A DNA stretch of 64,000 nt from Adlercreutzia hattorii (GCF_011405655.1 NZ_AP022829.1:2217001-2281000), one strand, 5' to 3'. Positions 1 to 9,854 are shown, counted from the stretch's first letter. A program made the numbers and translations. Notes: generated by a model not told the origin, from the letters alone.

Positions 1-1161
1 GCCCCCTACTTCACCGAGCATTTCGGCAATCCTTCCTCCATTTACCCCTTGGGCCAGGAGGCCTCCGACGCCGTGGCTGCCGCCCGCGAGAGCTTGGCCA
101 GCCTCATCGGCGCGACGCCGCGCGAAATCTTCTTCTCGAGCGGCGGCACCGAATCGGACAACTGGGCCCTCAAGGGCTTCGCCCGGGCCAACGCCACCAA
201 GGGGCGCCACATCATCACGAGCGCCATCGAGCACCACGCGGTGCTTCACACCTGCGAGGCGCTGGAGCGCGAGGGCTTCGAGGTGACCTATCTTCCCGTG
301 GACGAGCACGGACTCGTGAGCGTTGAGGACTTCAAGGCGGCCATCCGCCCGGACACCATCCTGGCCTCCATCATGTTCGCCAACAACGAGATCGGCACCA
401 TCGAGCCTATTCGCGAGCTGGCGGCGGCCGCCCACGAGGCGAGCGTCGCCTTCCACACCGACGCGGTGCAGGCCTTCGGCCATGAGCCCATCGACGTGAA
501 CGAGCTGGGCATCGACATGCTGTCGGCGTCGTCCCACAAGATCTACGGCCCCAAGGGCGTCGGCCTTTTGTATGTGCGCCGTGGCGTGAAGCTTCAGAAC
601 CTCCTCGATGGCGGTCAGCAGGAACGCGGGCGGCGCGGCTCCACCGAGAACGTGCCCGGCATCGTCGGCTTCGCCCGCGCCGCCGAATTGGCCGCCGAGG
701 AAATCGTCCCCGAGCGCGACCGCCAATTGGCGCTGCGCGACCACGCTATCCGTCGCATTCTCGAGGAGATCCCCTCGGCCAAGCTCAACGGCAGCTGGGA
801 GAGCCGCCTGGCCAACAACGTGAACTTCTCCTTCGAGTTCATCGAGGGCGAAGGCATGCTGCTGCAGCTGGCCACCCGGGGCATCTGCGTGTCCTCCGGT
901 TCCGCCTGCACCTCCGGCTCGCTGGACCCGAGCCACGTGCTTTTGGCCATCGGCCTTCCCCACGAGATCGCCCACGGCTCGCTGCGCATGACGCTGGGCC
1001 GCGACACCACACGGGAAGACGTCGACTTCGCCGTGGACTCGCTTAAGGCCACGTTGCAGAACCTGCGCATGATGAGCCCCCTGTACGAGGACTTCCAGCA
1101 GGGCAAGGTGGAATCGGTCATCGAGCGCTTCAAAGCCGACGGCTTCCCCTACGCGAACTAG
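1..1161 (+). CDS. nifS: Cysteine desulfurase NifS/IscS, 5' end outside the window
   Basis: PLP enzyme that takes sulfur from L-cysteine as a persulfide and passes it to the Fe-S scaffold. The reading frame is open from base 1, so the N-terminus is missing and the internal Met at 49 is not the start. Visible class-V aminotransferase motifs are SSGGTESDN near the N-end, HTDAVQ, the PLP lysine in SSHKIYGPKG, and the catalytic-loop cysteine in SSGSACTSG. The C-terminus (SLDPSHVL, HGSLRMTLGR) is typical of the IscS/NifS class, so only about 20-30 N-terminal residues should lie off the edge. The scaffold gene follows after 44 bp on the same strand, which fits an isc/nif-type pair supplying the many Fe-S enzymes encoded nearby. 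Confidence 0.96.
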   Translation, partial: APYFTEHFGNPSSIYPLGQEASDAVAAARESLASLIGATPREIFFSSGGTESDNWALKGFARANATKGRHIITSAIEHHAVLHTCEALEREGFEVTYLPVDEHGLVSVEDFKAAIRPDTILASIMFANNEIGTIEPIRELAAAAHEASVAFHTDAVQAFGHEPIDVNELGIDMLSASSHKIYGPKGVGLLYVRRGVKLQNLLDGGQQERGRRGSTENVPGIVGFARAAELAAEEIVPERDRQLALRDHAIRRILEEIPSAKLNGSWESRLANNVNFSFEFIEGEGMLLQLATRGICVSSGSACTSGSLDPSHVLLAIGLPHEIAHGSLRMTLGRDTTREDVDFAVDSLKATLQNLRMMSPLYEDFQQGKVESVIERFKADGFPYAN

Positions 1162-1205
1162 CATCACTCATCACCTCCCCTCAATAGAAAGAGAGAACCC
1201 CCCTC

Positions 1206-1664
1206 ATGGCCATGAACTACTCCGATAAAGTGATGGAGCACTTCACCAATCCCCAGAACGTCGGCGAGATCGAAAACGCGAGCGGCTGCGGCACCGTGGG
1301 CAATGCGGTGTGCGGCGACATCATGCGCGTGTACCTCGACATCGACGAGAACAACGTCATCCGCGACGCGAAGTTCAAGACCTTCGGCTGCGGCGCCGCC
1401 ATCGCCACAAGCTCCATGGCCACCGTACTCGTGAAGGGCAAGACGGTGCAGGAGGCGCTGGAGGTCACGAACAAGGCCGTCATGGAGGCCTTAGACGGGC
1501 TGCCCCCGGTGAAGGTGCACTGCTCGCTGCTGGCCGAAGAGGCCATCCATGCGGCGCTGTGGGACTACGCCGAGAAGAACGGCATCGTCATCGAGGGCCT
1601 GGAGAAGCCCGTGAGCGACATCTCCGAGCACGACCACGGCCACGGCGACGAGGACGACGAGTAG
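1206..1664 (+). CDS. nifU: Fe-S cluster assembly scaffold NifU/IscU type
   Basis: 152-residue scaffold on which [2Fe-2S]/[4Fe-4S] clusters are built from sulfur supplied by the upstream desulfurase. The three conserved cluster cysteines are visible: GCGTVGNAVCGD (about residues 28-39), FGCGAA (about 60) and KVHCSLLAEEAI (about 103). The N-terminal YSDKVMEHFTNPQNVG is the family hallmark. The C-terminal tail is rich in His, Asp and Glu (HDHGHGDEDDE) and may bind metal. The start at 1206 follows a purine-rich stretch; an ATG two codons later (1212) is equally possible. The gene ends just before a strong terminator, so the desulfurase/scaffold unit ends here. Confidence 0.95.
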   Translation: MAMNYSDKVMEHFTNPQNVGEIENASGCGTVGNAVCGDIMRVYLDIDENNVIRDAKFKTFGCGAAIATSSMATVLVKGKTVQEALEVTNKAVMEALDGLPPVKVHCSLLAEEAIHAALWDYAEKNGIVIEGLEKPVSDISEHDHGHGDEDDE

Positions 1665-1695
1665 CCGCTGGCTCTCCGACAAGCCGCTGGTTCGA

Positions 1696-1731
1696 CCCGG
1701 AAGCCCAAGGGCTTCCGGGCTCTTCTCTTTT
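1696..1731 (+). terminator. Rho-independent terminator of nifSU
   Basis: Perfect 11-bp stem: CCCGGAAGCCC (1696-1706), a 2-nt gap, then GGGCTTCCGGG (1709-1719), followed by a T-rich run at 1721-1731. It lies 32 bp after the scaffold stop codon. Confidence 0.9.
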
Positions 1732-1763
1732 CAAGCCGGCGCGTGCCGCAAAGTCGCCCACCC

Positions 1764-2708
1764 CTACGCTGCAACGACGATGACGTTCATGCCGTCGCCC
1801 GCGCAGGTTTGCAGCACCACCGACTCGCCGTAACCGGTTACCCGCGAAGCGATGGTCTTCCACGTGGCCGTCTCCTCCACCTGGAACACATCCCTCACCG
1901 TATAAGTGCGCCGCCCTCCCGAGCGGTCGCACACGACGACGGCATCGCCCGAGGACAGCGAACGCACCGGTGCGAACGAGCCGGGGTTATGTCCGACGAA
2001 ATAGCCCCAGCTGCCGTCATCCACCGCGTCCGACCCCAACCACAGACCTCCCCCGGAACTCGGTGTCGTGCCGCCGCGCACATCGCGGTAGGGAATGGCG
2101 GTACCGTCTACCACCAGCGTGCCAGGCTTGAGCGTTCCATCGACGTTCGATCCCTCATCAGATGGCACCTCTTCGGAAGCGGAAGAGCCGGCTTCCGCCG
2201 ATGTTTCCACCGAAGGTTCGGGCCCGGGCGCGCTCGGCTGAGAGGCAAATCCCCCACCCTCCCCCGCGCTTCCGGATTCCTTCGACGCCTCCTGGCTGCC
2301 GCGTTGCTCGTCCACCCGAGCCGCCTCTTCCGAACGCGCTGCCGCGACCTCGCCCGATGAGGTACCTGAGCCCTCGGCTGAAAGATGAGCGCCCTGTGCC
2401 CCGGCGGCTTCGGCCGGTGCTTGCTCCCCTGCTTCCGTGGCGGCTTTCCGCTCCGCCGCGTCCGTTGCCCTATAGGCCGCAAGCGCCTGCCGCACTTCGG
2501 CGCGATGGGAACGGGCCGCAGCGGCCACCTTCTCCTCCAACTTCTGGCCCACCAACGGAGCCCAAGCGTCCCCGGCTCTCACACTTTCCTCAGGCACGGA
2601 CCCCTCACTTCCCCAAGCTACCGCGCCAAGCCCCAGGCCAGCGCCCAAGGTAAGCGCCAGCGCTCCTGTCACCACAGCCTTCTTTTTGCGTCCAACAACC
2701 TCTCCCAT
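1764..2708 (-). CDS. Sortase-like membrane-anchored protein
   Basis: 314 residues. The N-end is basic (GRKKK) followed by one hydrophobic segment (about residues 11-28). A long disordered Ala/Glu/Ser/Gly-rich linker runs to about 190, and a C-terminal domain has sortase features: catalytic His in YFVGHNPG and catalytic Cys in VVLQTCAGDG. Sortases cleave a sorting signal and join proteins to the wall. The conserved arginine that normally follows the Cys in the last strand is not visible: the protein ends NVIVVAA. It is therefore either a divergent sortase or a sortase-fold protein with altered chemistry. I chose the ATG at 2708 because GGTGAG precedes it and a hydrophobic segment follows; the longer open frame upstream is not protein-like. 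A promoter lies just upstream. Confidence 0.75.
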   Translation of the reverse strand: MGEVVGRKKKAVVTGALALTLGAGLGLGAVAWGSEGSVPEESVRAGDAWAPLVGQKLEEKVAAAARSHRAEVRQALAAYRATDAAERKAATEAGEQAPAEAAGAQGAHLSAEGSGTSSGEVAAARSEEAARVDEQRGSQEASKESGSAGEGGGFASQPSAPGPEPSVETSAEAGSSASEEVPSDEGSNVDGTLKPGTLVVDGTAIPYRDVRGGTTPSSGGGLWLGSDAVDDGSWGYFVGHNPGSFAPVRSLSSGDAVVVCDRSGGRRTYTVRDVFQVEETATWKTIASRVTGYGESVVLQTCAGDGMNVIVVAA

Positions 2709-2752
2709 GCTCTCACCAGGCCTTTCGCTCTCAAAACCGAATGTTTGTTCGC

Positions 2753-2781
2753 ATTGTAATGTAATACAAGCCCAATGAAAA
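2753..2781 (-). promoter_or_regulatory. Sigma-70-type promoter for the sortase-like gene
   Basis: Reading the minus strand: TTTTCA (-35, 2781-2776), 17-bp spacer, TACAAT (-10, 2758-2753), leaving a leader of about 38 nt before the ATG at 2708. This AT-rich pocket contrasts with the surrounding GC-rich DNA. Confidence 0.6.
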
Positions 2782-2832
2782 GCCCTTTTAGTACAAAAGT
2801 TCGCTTCAATTTCGCAGTGCCGAATCCCGACG

Positions 2833-3414
2833 CTAGCGCAGCTTGGCGCGGCGCTCTTTCCAGTCGGGCATGAAAGTGTCCATAAGCGCGTGGAAGCGAG
2901 GGCCGTGGCCGCGCTCAAGCAGGTGGCACAGCTCGTGGACGACCACGTATTCCAAGCACTCCGGCGGGTAGAGGGCCAAGCGCACGTTGATGCAGATGCG
3001 GCCGGTCGAGGGCTGGCAGCTGCCCCAGCGACTCGTCATGTTGCGGTAGGCGATCTTGCCCGCCTTCACGCCCATGACGGGCTCCCACGCCTCGATGAGC
3101 GCCGGCACGCAGGCCGCAACGACCGCTTTCCACTGGGCCACTTCCGTAGGCGTGGCCGCGGCGGCCTCGACACGGGGCGATTGCGCGATCTCCTGCTGCT
3201 GGCGCTCTATCCAGTCGCGCTTCTCCCCCACGAACTTCCGGATGGTGGCGAGCGGCAAGTGCAGGGGCGCCGACACCTCGATGCGCCCGTCGGGAGGCTT
3301 TACCCGCAGGTGCATATTCTTGATGGCCTTGCGGGTGAGCCAGACCTCCAGCCCGTCGATGAAGACGAGCTCGGGAGGCATCATTTTTGCCGGACGCTTT
3401 CTCGCTGCTGCCAT
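2833..3414 (-). CDS. YgjP/WSS1-like metallopeptidase (M48/DUF45 family)
   Basis: 193-residue predicted zinc metallopeptidase. The zinc motif HELCH followed by an ERGHGPRFH segment lies near residues 157-176. Upstream is the family strand motif MTSRWGSC. The N-terminal half carries the usual GLEVWLTRKAIKNMHLRV segment. Family members are cytoplasmic and their substrates are poorly known. The start is not certain: ATG 3414 has no clear Shine-Dalgarno sequence, and ATG at 3384 or 3381 are alternatives. A widespread repeat-like sequence sits directly upstream, between this gene and rsmI. Confidence 0.85.
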   Translation of the reverse strand: MAAARKRPAKMMPPELVFIDGLEVWLTRKAIKNMHLRVKPPDGRIEVSAPLHLPLATIRKFVGEKRDWIERQQQEIAQSPRVEAAAATPTEVAQWKAVVAACVPALIEAWEPVMGVKAGKIAYRNMTSRWGSCQPSTGRICINVRLALYPPECLEYVVVHELCHLLERGHGPRFHALMDTFMPDWKERRAKLR

Positions 3415-3416
3415 GA

Positions 3417-3451
3417 AATTATTCGACTCGCTTCGCTCGCTCAGAATGACA
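3417..3451. repeat. Widespread interspersed repeat-like sequence (LSERSES type)
   Basis: The 35-bp stretch between rsmI and the metallopeptidase gene reads, on the minus strand, TGTCATTCTGAGCGAGCGAA then GCGAGTCGAATAATT. Sequences of this form recur between genes in many unrelated bacteria and translate spuriously as LSERSES. Recognition is from memory; only one copy is seen in this window. Confidence 0.4.
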
Positions 3452-3457
3452 CCGAAG

Positions 3458-4330
3458 TCATCGCGCGGCCTCCATGGCCAGGTTGTAGGCGTCGTTGCGG
3501 GAAATGCCGAACTCGGCGACAAGGTGCTTGGTGACCTCCTTGGTGCGCAGGCCCTCCGCCACCAGCTCGACAGCGCGCTCGGCAGCCGATGCCGCGGCCT
3601 CCTCGGCACCGACGGCCGCCTCCGTCTCGCCCGGGGCGTCTATCACGAGCGCGATCTCGCCGCGAACGCCGCCGGGCTCCTCGGCACGGGCCGCGAACCG
3701 CTCGCGCAGCTCGGCGGCACTCCCCCGGGCCACCTCCTCGTGCAGCTTCGTCAGCTCGCGGCAGACCGCCACCTCGCGCCACGGCAGCACCTCGGCGATG
3801 ACCGAAAGCGCCGCCACCAGCCGGTTCGGGCTCTCGTAGAACACGAGAGCCGCGTCCAACCCGGAAAGCTCTGCGAGCACCGTCCGTTGCTCGGTCGCCT
3901 TGCGTGGGAAGAAGCCGCCGAAGTAGAAGCGCGGGCACACCGTTCCCGAGGCCACGTAGGCGCAGGCCGCCGCCGAGGCGCCGGGCAGCACCTCCACGGC
4001 CACACCGGCCTCGCGCGCCGCGGCCACAAGTCGCAGCCCCGGGTCGGACACGCCGGGCATGCCGGCGTCCGAGCAGTAGGCCACCACCTCGCCGGCTGCC
4101 ACGCGCTCCACCACGCCCGCAGCCCGCGAGCCGATCATCGCCTCGTCCAGCCGCGCGAGCCGCTTCTCGATCCCGAAATGCGCGAGCAGCTTCCCCGTTA
4201 CCCGGGTGTCCTCCGCGCACACCACGTCGGCCTCGCGCAGCGCCTCCAGCGAGCGCAGCGTCATATCGCCCAAATTCCCAATGGGCGTCGGCACGATGAC
4301 GAGTTTTCCCGAAGCGTTGGCGGATTCCAC
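3458..4330 (-). CDS. rsmI: 16S rRNA (cytidine(1402)-2'-O)-methyltransferase RsmI
   Basis: 290-residue SAM-dependent enzyme that 2'-O-methylates C1402 of 16S rRNA at the decoding centre. Motifs of the tetrapyrrole-methylase fold are clear: IVPTPIGNLGDMTLRS at the N-end, CAEDTRVTGKLL, the SAM loop SDAGMPGVSDPG, LPGASAA, and FGGFFPRK. Length fits the family (about 280-290). The start codon is GTG at 4330, and its first base is the last base of the TAG stop of the upstream activase gene, so the two are translationally coupled. No housekeeping partner gene is adjacent; it is simply the last gene of the TetR-activase operon. Confidence 0.95.
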   Translation of the reverse strand: MESANASGKLVIVPTPIGNLGDMTLRSLEALREADVVCAEDTRVTGKLLAHFGIEKRLARLDEAMIGSRAAGVVERVAAGEVVAYCSDAGMPGVSDPGLRLVAAAREAGVAVEVLPGASAAACAYVASGTVCPRFYFGGFFPRKATEQRTVLAELSGLDAALVFYESPNRLVAALSVIAEVLPWREVAVCRELTKLHEEVARGSAAELRERFAARAEEPGGVRGEIALVIDAPGETEAAVGAEEAAASAAERAVELVAEGLRTKEVTKHLVAEFGISRNDAYNLAMEAAR

Positions 4331-7300
4331 TACCCCACGACCTCGGTGGTCTCCACCTCTACGGATGCCGCCACGGTCTCGGGTTCCTCAGGCGCTCCGT
4401 CGCGGGCCACCGCCCGGGCGGCACGGGCCTCGGCCTCCTTCTCGGCCAAATTCGCCTTGGCCACGGCGATCATGAGCTTGATGCGGTTGAGCTGGTTCAC
4501 CTCGCTCGCACCGGGGTCGTAGTCCACGGCCACGATGTTGCTCTCCGGGTAGCGGCGGCGCAGCTCCTTAATGGTGGCCTTGCCCACCACGTGGTTCGGC
4601 AAACAGGCGAAGGGCTGGGTGCACACCACGTTCGGGCAGCCGGAGCGAATGAGCTCCACCATCTCAGCGGTGAGCAGCCACCCCTCGCCCATGGAGTTGC
4701 ACAGGGAAAGGATCTCGCTCGCGTAGTCGGCCAGCTCGTAGATGTCCGCCGGCGGGTGGAAGCGACTCGACTTCTCCAGCGCGTCGTTCACGGGCTTGCG
4801 CAGCTTCTTGATGGCGGCCAGGCCGATCTTGCTCCCGAGCGCGCTCTTCTTCGACTTGCCGATAGGCTGCTGGAAGATGCCGCCGGCGATGCCGAACAGG
4901 AAGAACTCGATAAGCCCGGGCACCACGGCCTCGCAGCCCTCGCGCTCGATGACGTCCACGATCTGGTTGTTGGCCGTCGGGTGGAACTTCACGAGGATCT
5001 CGCCCACCACGCCCACGCGGGGTTTCGTGCCCTCGCCGGCCAGGGGCAGCGCGTCGAAGTCCTCCACGATGCGGCGCACCGTGCGGCGGAACTCCGACTG
5101 GCGCACGCCGCGCTCGAGCTGGTGCTTGCAGGCGTCCATCCAGTACTGGAACAGGCGGTTCGCGCTGCCCGGCTCCACCTCGTAGGGGCGCGTGCGATAC
5201 AAGCACATCATGAGCAAATCGCCGTACTGCAGCGCGTAAATGGCCTGGTAGAGCATCTTCGGCGTGATCTTGAAGCCAGGGTTCTCCTCGCCCAGGTCCT
5301 TGAAGGAGATGGCGATGACCGGGATGTGCCCGAGCCCCACGGACTTCAGCGCCTTGCGGATGAGCGAGATGTAGTTGGTGGCGCAGCAGCCGCCGCCGGT
5401 CTGGGTGATGAGCACGGCCAGCTTGTCGGTGTCGTACTTGCCCGACAGCACCGCTTCCATAATCTGGCCCGTGACCAGGATGGACGGGTAGCAGATGTCG
5501 TTGTTCACGTACTTCAGGCCCGCGTCCACCGCGCCGTGGTCCACCGAGGGCAGAAGCGCCACGTTGTAGCCGGCGCGCTTGAAGATGGGCACCAGAAGCT
5601 CGAAGTGGTAGGGGGCCATCTGGGGCGCCAGAATCGTCCAGCCCCCATCGCGCATCTGCTCGGTGAACTGGGGGCGCGCGAACTCGGTGGAGGCGCCCTC
5701 GCGCTGCTCGATCTCGGCCGCGGCCACCACGCCATCGGCCTTCTCGGTGAAGCTGGCGGGCACGAGCTTATCCAGGTTGTCCAAGTCGATGCACGCAGCC
5801 GGACAGCCCCTCTTCTCGGCGGCGGCGTCGGCTTCCGCCTCGGCCTCGCGGTCGGCCTGGTCCTTCAAGGCCGCCAAAAGACTGCGCACGCGAATGCGCG
5901 CCGCGCCCAAGTTCGACACCTCGTCGATCTTCAGCACCGTGTACACCTTGCCGGCCGCTTCCAACACCTCCTGCACCTGATCGGTGGTGAGGGCATCCAG
6001 GCCGCATCCGAAGGAGTTCAGCTGAATGAGATCGAGATCCTTACGCTGGGTGACCACCTTGGCCGCCGCGTACAGGCGCGTGTGGTACATCCACTGATCC
6101 ACCACGCGAATGGGCCGCTCCAGCTGGCCCAAGTGCGCCACGGAGTCCTCGGTGAGCACGGCCAAACCGAAGCTCGTGAGCAGCTCGGGGATGGCGTGGT
6201 TGATCTCGGGATCCTGATGGTAGGGGCGCCCGGCCAACACGATGCCGCGCGTGCCGGTCTTCTCCATCCACGCGAGGGTTTCCACACCCTTCGTGCGAAT
6301 ATCGCGTTTGAACGCCTCGTCCTCGGCCCAGGCCGCCTCCACCGCCGCCCGGATCTCGTCAGCCGTGAGCGCGGGGCCGCACCCGTTCGTCTCTTTCGCA
6401 AAGTTCTCGGTCAGCTCCACCACCAGGCGCTCGGCCAGCTTGTCCTTGTCGTGGTAGGGCACCCACGGCGACACGAAGGCCACATCGGTCTCGCGCAGCT
6501 CGTCGATGTTCAGGCGCAGCGCCTCGGGGTAACTCGCCACAATGGGGCAGTTGAAGTGGTTGCCGGCGGTCTCGTCCTCCTGGCGCTCCCACTTCGAACA
6601 CGGCATCCAGATGAAGTCCGGGTGCTTGTCGAGCAGGTTCATGATGTGGCCGTGCGAAAGCTTCGCCGGATAGCACACGCTCTCGGAGGGCATCGATTCG
6701 ATGCCGGCCTCGTAGGTCTTCTTCGTGGACGGGTCGGACAGCACCACCCGGTACCCCAGCTTCGTGAAGAAGGTGAACCAGAACGGGTAGTTCTCGTACA
6801 TGTTGAGCGCGCGCGGGATGCCCACGGTGCCGCGGGGCGCCTCCTCGGGCGCCAGGGGCTCGTAGCCGAAGGTGCGCTCGGCCTTGTACTCGAACAGGTT
6901 CGGCACGGCCGACTTCTCGGTGCCGGTGCCCAAACTCTCGCCCTTCTCGCAGCGGTTGCCGGTGATGAAGCGGCGGTGCTTGCCCGTCGCCGCATCGATG
7001 CCGAAATCGTTCACTGTGAGCAGGCAGGCGTTCGAGCAGCCCTTGCAGCGCACGGTGCGATGCGTCGGCGCGAGCGCCTCGATCTCCTCAAGGGACAAAA
7101 GCCCACTCAGGGGCACCTTCGGGCCCAGATCCGGCGACAGCGGCACGTTCTCGGTGCGCCGACGCGTCTCCTCAAAGCGGTCGCGGGCCAACAATGCCGC
7201 GCCGAAGGCGCCCATGTTGCCGGCGATGTCGGGACGGATGGCGTTCACTTCGGAGAGCTGCTCGAAGGCGCGCAGCACCGCATCGTTCAAGAAGGTGCCG

Positions 7301-9096
7301 CCCTGCACGATGACCTTCGTGCCCACATCGTGCGGGTCGCGAATCTTGATGACCTTGAACAGGGCGTTCTTGATAACGGAAATCGCCAGACCCGCGGCGA
7401 TGTCGCCTACGGTGGCGCCCTCCTTCTGGGCCTGTTTCACGCGGCTGTTCATGAACACGGTGCAGCGGCTGCCCAGATCCACCGGGTTCTCGGCGGAGAT
7501 GGCCGTGGCGGCGAACTCGGCCACGTCCAGGTTCAGGCCGCTCGCGAAGGACTCGATGAAGCTGCCGCAGCCCGAGGAACAGGCCTCGTTCAGCATGATG
7601 TGGTCGATGACGCCGTCCTTCACGCGCAAGCACTTCATGTCCTGGCCGCCGATGTCCAGGATGAACTCCACGCCGGGCAGCATCTCCTGGGCGCCGCGCA
7701 AATGGGCCACCGTCTCAATCTCGCCGGAGTCGACCCGCAGGGCCTCCAGCAGAAGCCCCTCGCCGTAGCCGGTCACCGTGGCGTGGCCTATCTGCACGAG
7801 CGGCTCATCCGTTTCCGGGTCGCGGGGCAGCGCCTGGTACAGCTCGGCCACGGCCGCCTTGGCGCAGCCCAGCACGTCGCCCTTGTTCGAGGCGTAGGTG
7901 GACCACAGAAGCGCCCCGTCCTCGCCGATGAGCGCCGCCTTGAACGTGGTGGAGCCGGCGTCGATGCCGAGGAAGGCCACGCCCCGGTAGTCCTCAAGCG
8001 ACGCGCGACGCACGCGCTCGGCGTCGTGGCGAGCGTGGAACTCCGCCAGCTCCGCCTCGTCGGCGAACAGCGGCGCCAGGCGTACCACCTCCGAGCCCTG
8101 CATGTCGCCCAGGCCCTCCAGGCGCGTCAGCACATCGAAAAGCTTCTCGGGCCGCGCGCCCTCTGCCACACCGGCGATGGCGCAGCCGGCAGCCACGAAC
8201 AGGTGCGCGTTCTCGGGCACGATGATGGCCTCGTCGGTCAATTCCAAGGTTTCGTAGAAGCGCTTGCGCAGTTCGGGCAGGTACTGCAAGGGGCCGCCGA
8301 GGAAGGCCACATGCCCCCGGATGGGCCGGCCGCAGGCGAGACCGGAGATGGTCTGAGTCACCACCGACTGGAAGATGGAGGCGGCGATGTCCTCCTTGCG
8401 CGCGCCCTCGTTCAGAAGCGGCTGAACATCGGTCTTGGCGAACACGCCGCAGCGGCTCGCGATGGGGTAGATGGTCTCATGATCGGCCGCCAGCTCGTTC
8501 AGGCCGCCGGCATCCGTGTCCAGAAGGGCCGCCATCTGGTCGATGAAGGCGCCCGTGCCGCCGGCGCAGGTGCCGTTCATGCGCTGCTCGATACCGTTGT
8601 CGAAGTAGATGATCTTCGCGTCCTCGCCGCCCAACTCGATGGCGACGTCGGTTTTGGGGATGAAGGTCTCCACCGCCGTCTTCGACGCGATGACCTCCTG
8701 CACGAAAGTGACATCGAGCCACTGGGACAGAAGCAGGCCGCCCGATCCGGTGATGGCGATGGTCATGGTCTCGTCCGGATAGGCCGCGGCGGCCTCGCGC
8801 AGCACCTCCACGATGGTGGCGCGCACGTCGGCGTGATGGCGGCGGTACACCGCCCACAGGATTTCGTTGTCGTTGTTCAGCACCGCCAGCTTCACCGTGG
8901 TCGATCCCACGTCGATGCCGATATGGAAGGGGCACGCCTCCGCAGCGGCGCTGGCCTCGGCGGAAGTCTGGGCCGTCTCCACCGTGGTCACCCGCGGCGC
9001 GCAAGAGGCGCACGCCGCAGATGCCAGCTCTTTCGCCGAGGTTGAGGCCTCGGTGATGATCTCAGTGTACTTGCTGTTCTTGGTGTTTTTCTTCAT
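4330..9096 (-). CDS. Giant 2-hydroxyacyl-CoA dehydratase activase-like protein (BcrA/HgdC family, duplicated)
   Basis: 1588 residues. Two ASKHA-type ATPase domains of the activator family occur in tandem: the first from about residue 57 ([11 protein letters not shown]; cluster cysteines in NGTCAGGTG and SRCGVF), the second from about residue 375 ([27 protein letters not shown]). A cysteine motif ([10 protein letters not shown]) and a DUF2229-like region ([12 protein letters not shown]) follow, then a HgdB-like C-terminal part ([23 protein letters not shown]). Known activators use ATP to push an electron into a dehydratase or benzoyl-CoA-reductase-type enzyme. The substrate of these fused proteins is unknown to me, and no dehydratase subunit genes lie nearby. 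The start (ATG 9096) lies inside the 3' end of the TetR gene (35-bp overlap), and the stop overlaps the rsmI start. Confidence 0.9.
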   Translation of the reverse strand: MKKNTKNSKYTEIITEASTSAKELASAACASCAPRVTTVETAQTSAEASAAAEACPFHIGIDVGSTTVKLAVLNNDNEILWAVYRRHHADVRATIVEVLREAAAAYPDETMTIAITGSGGLLLSQWLDVTFVQEVIASKTAVETFIPKTDVAIELGGEDAKIIYFDNGIEQRMNGTCAGGTGAFIDQMAALLDTDAGGLNELAADHETIYPIASRCGVFAKTDVQPLLNEGARKEDIAASIFQSVVTQTISGLACGRPIRGHVAFLGGPLQYLPELRKRFYETLELTDEAIIVPENAHLFVAAGCAIAGVAEGARPEKLFDVLTRLEGLGDMQGSEVVRLAPLFADEAELAEFHARHDAERVRRASLEDYRGVAFLGIDAGSTTFKAALIGEDGALLWSTYASNKGDVLGCAKAAVAELYQALPRDPETDEPLVQIGHATVTGYGEGLLLEALRVDSGEIETVAHLRGAQEMLPGVEFILDIGGQDMKCLRVKDGVIDHIMLNEACSSGCGSFIESFASGLNLDVAEFAATAISAENPVDLGSRCTVFMNSRVKQAQKEGATVGDIAAGLAISVIKNALFKVIKIRDPHDVGTKVIVQGGTFLNDAVLRAFEQLSEVNAIRPDIAGNMGAFGAALLARDRFEETRRRTENVPLSPDLGPKVPLSGLLSLEEIEALAPTHRTVRCKGCSNACLLTVNDFGIDAATGKHRRFITGNRCEKGESLGTGTEKSAVPNLFEYKAERTFGYEPLAPEEAPRGTVGIPRALNMYENYPFWFTFFTKLGYRVVLSDPSTKKTYEAGIESMPSESVCYPAKLSHGHIMNLLDKHPDFIWMPCSKWERQEDETAGNHFNCPIVASYPEALRLNIDELRETDVAFVSPWVPYHDKDKLAERLVVELTENFAKETNGCGPALTADEIRAAVEAAWAEDEAFKRDIRTKGVETLAWMEKTGTRGIVLAGRPYHQDPEINHAIPELLTSFGLAVLTEDSVAHLGQLERPIRVVDQWMYHTRLYAAAKVVTQRKDLDLIQLNSFGCGLDALTTDQVQEVLEAAGKVYTVLKIDEVSNLGAARIRVRSLLAALKDQADREAEAEADAAAEKRGCPAACIDLDNLDKLVPASFTEKADGVVAAAEIEQREGASTEFARPQFTEQMRDGGWTILAPQMAPYHFELLVPIFKRAGYNVALLPSVDHGAVDAGLKYVNNDICYPSILVTGQIMEAVLSGKYDTDKLAVLITQTGGGCCATNYISLIRKALKSVGLGHIPVIAISFKDLGEENPGFKITPKMLYQAIYALQYGDLLMMCLYRTRPYEVEPGSANRLFQYWMDACKHQLERGVRQSEFRRTVRRIVEDFDALPLAGEGTKPRVGVVGEILVKFHPTANNQIVDVIEREGCEAVVPGLIEFFLFGIAGGIFQQPIGKSKKSALGSKIGLAAIKKLRKPVNDALEKSSRFHPPADIYELADYASEILSLCNSMGEGWLLTAEMVELIRSGCPNVVCTQPFACLPNHVVGKATIKELRRRYPESNIVAVDYDPGASEVNQLNRIKLMIAVAKANLAEKEAEARAARAVARDGAPEEPETVAASVEVETTEVVG

Positions 9097-9817
9097 CGGA
9101 CTTTCTCCCAACTTGCAGCTCGATGGATTCGCCGGGTTTGATGAACAGAAGGCGCATGGCGATGCGCGCCATGGTCTCAGAGGATTCGGGGCAGCCGCGC
9201 TCGATCCAGTGGGCGATGATGCCCAGGTAGGCGGCGGCGTAGAAGGCCACATAGTACTCCACGAAAACCGTAGGGTTGTCGCGATACTTCTCATGCAGGA
9301 TGTTCTGCACCAGGTTCTCGCAGACCGCCTCGCGCAGCCGCGGCCCGAAGCGCACATCGCCCCCGGGGCCGAGCACCGCGTGCAAAAAATCGCTCTGCTC
9401 GCGCAGGTAGTCGAAGAGCTCCACGAGAAACGGCAGCGGCCGGCCCGTCGCGCGGAAGGCCAGCATATCCGCCAAGGTGATGGACTGCATGCGTCCCTGC
9501 AGGGCATCGAGGTCGGCCATGACCTCGTCCTCCAGCACGGCGAGCAGCCCGTCCTTGTCGCGGAAGTGGTTGTAGAAGGTGCCACGGGACGTATCGGCCC
9601 GCTCGCACAGATCGTTCACGGTGAGCGCATCGTAGCCGCGCTCCTCCATGAGCTCGATGAGGGCGCCGCGCAGGGCCCGCCTCGATTTCGCGATGCGCCG
9701 ATCCTCGCAGGGGGCGGCCGGCGCGCAGGTTGCCGTGGCTATGACGGTCTCCTTCGTTCGGTTGCGATACAGCGGTCGGATTTCGACAGAACGGCCAAAA
9801 TTGGACACACTGTTCAA
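9062..9817 (-). CDS. TetR/AcrR-family transcriptional regulator
   Basis: The N-terminal helix-turn-helix is recognisable in [21 protein letters not shown], preceded by [20 protein letters not shown]. The C-terminal ligand domain is unassigned. It is the first gene of an operon with the activase, so it probably controls that operon and itself. The start is doubtful. The longest frame begins with TTG at 9817, almost at the predicted transcription start. Inside the frame, an ideal AAGGAG (9754-9749) sits six bases before an ATA codon (9742-9740), where an ordinary gene would have ATG. Starting there gives 226 residues and still keeps the whole DNA-binding domain. Confidence 0.88.
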   Translation of the reverse strand: MNSVSNFGRSVEIRPLYRNRTKETVIATATCAPAAPCEDRRIAKSRRALRGALIELMEERGYDALTVNDLCERADTSRGTFYNHFRDKDGLLAVLEDEVMADLDALQGRMQSITLADMLAFRATGRPLPFLVELFDYLREQSDFLHAVLGPGGDVRFGPRLREAVCENLVQNILHEKYRDNPTVFVEYYVAFYAAAYLGIIAHWIERGCPESSETMARIAMRLLFIKPGESIELQVGRKSDEEKHQEQQVH

Positions 9818-9825
9818 TAGCTCGC

Positions 9826-9854
9826 ATTATAGAGAGCGCCGCCCTTTTCGGCAA
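9826..9854 (-). promoter_or_regulatory. Near-consensus promoter of the TetR-activase-rsmI operon
   Basis: On the minus strand: TTGCCG (9854-9849), exactly 17 bp, TATAAT (9831-9826). The expected transcription start near 9819 is only a few bases before the longest possible TetR start codon. Confidence 0.75.

Noticed and set aside
4591-9045. 1484-codon open frame on the plus strand opposite the activase gene
   Set aside because: His/Arg/Leu/Gly-rich mirror of a high-GC gene with codon bias that avoids stops on the other strand. No domain, no ribosome site, and the minus-strand frame carries clear activase motifs.
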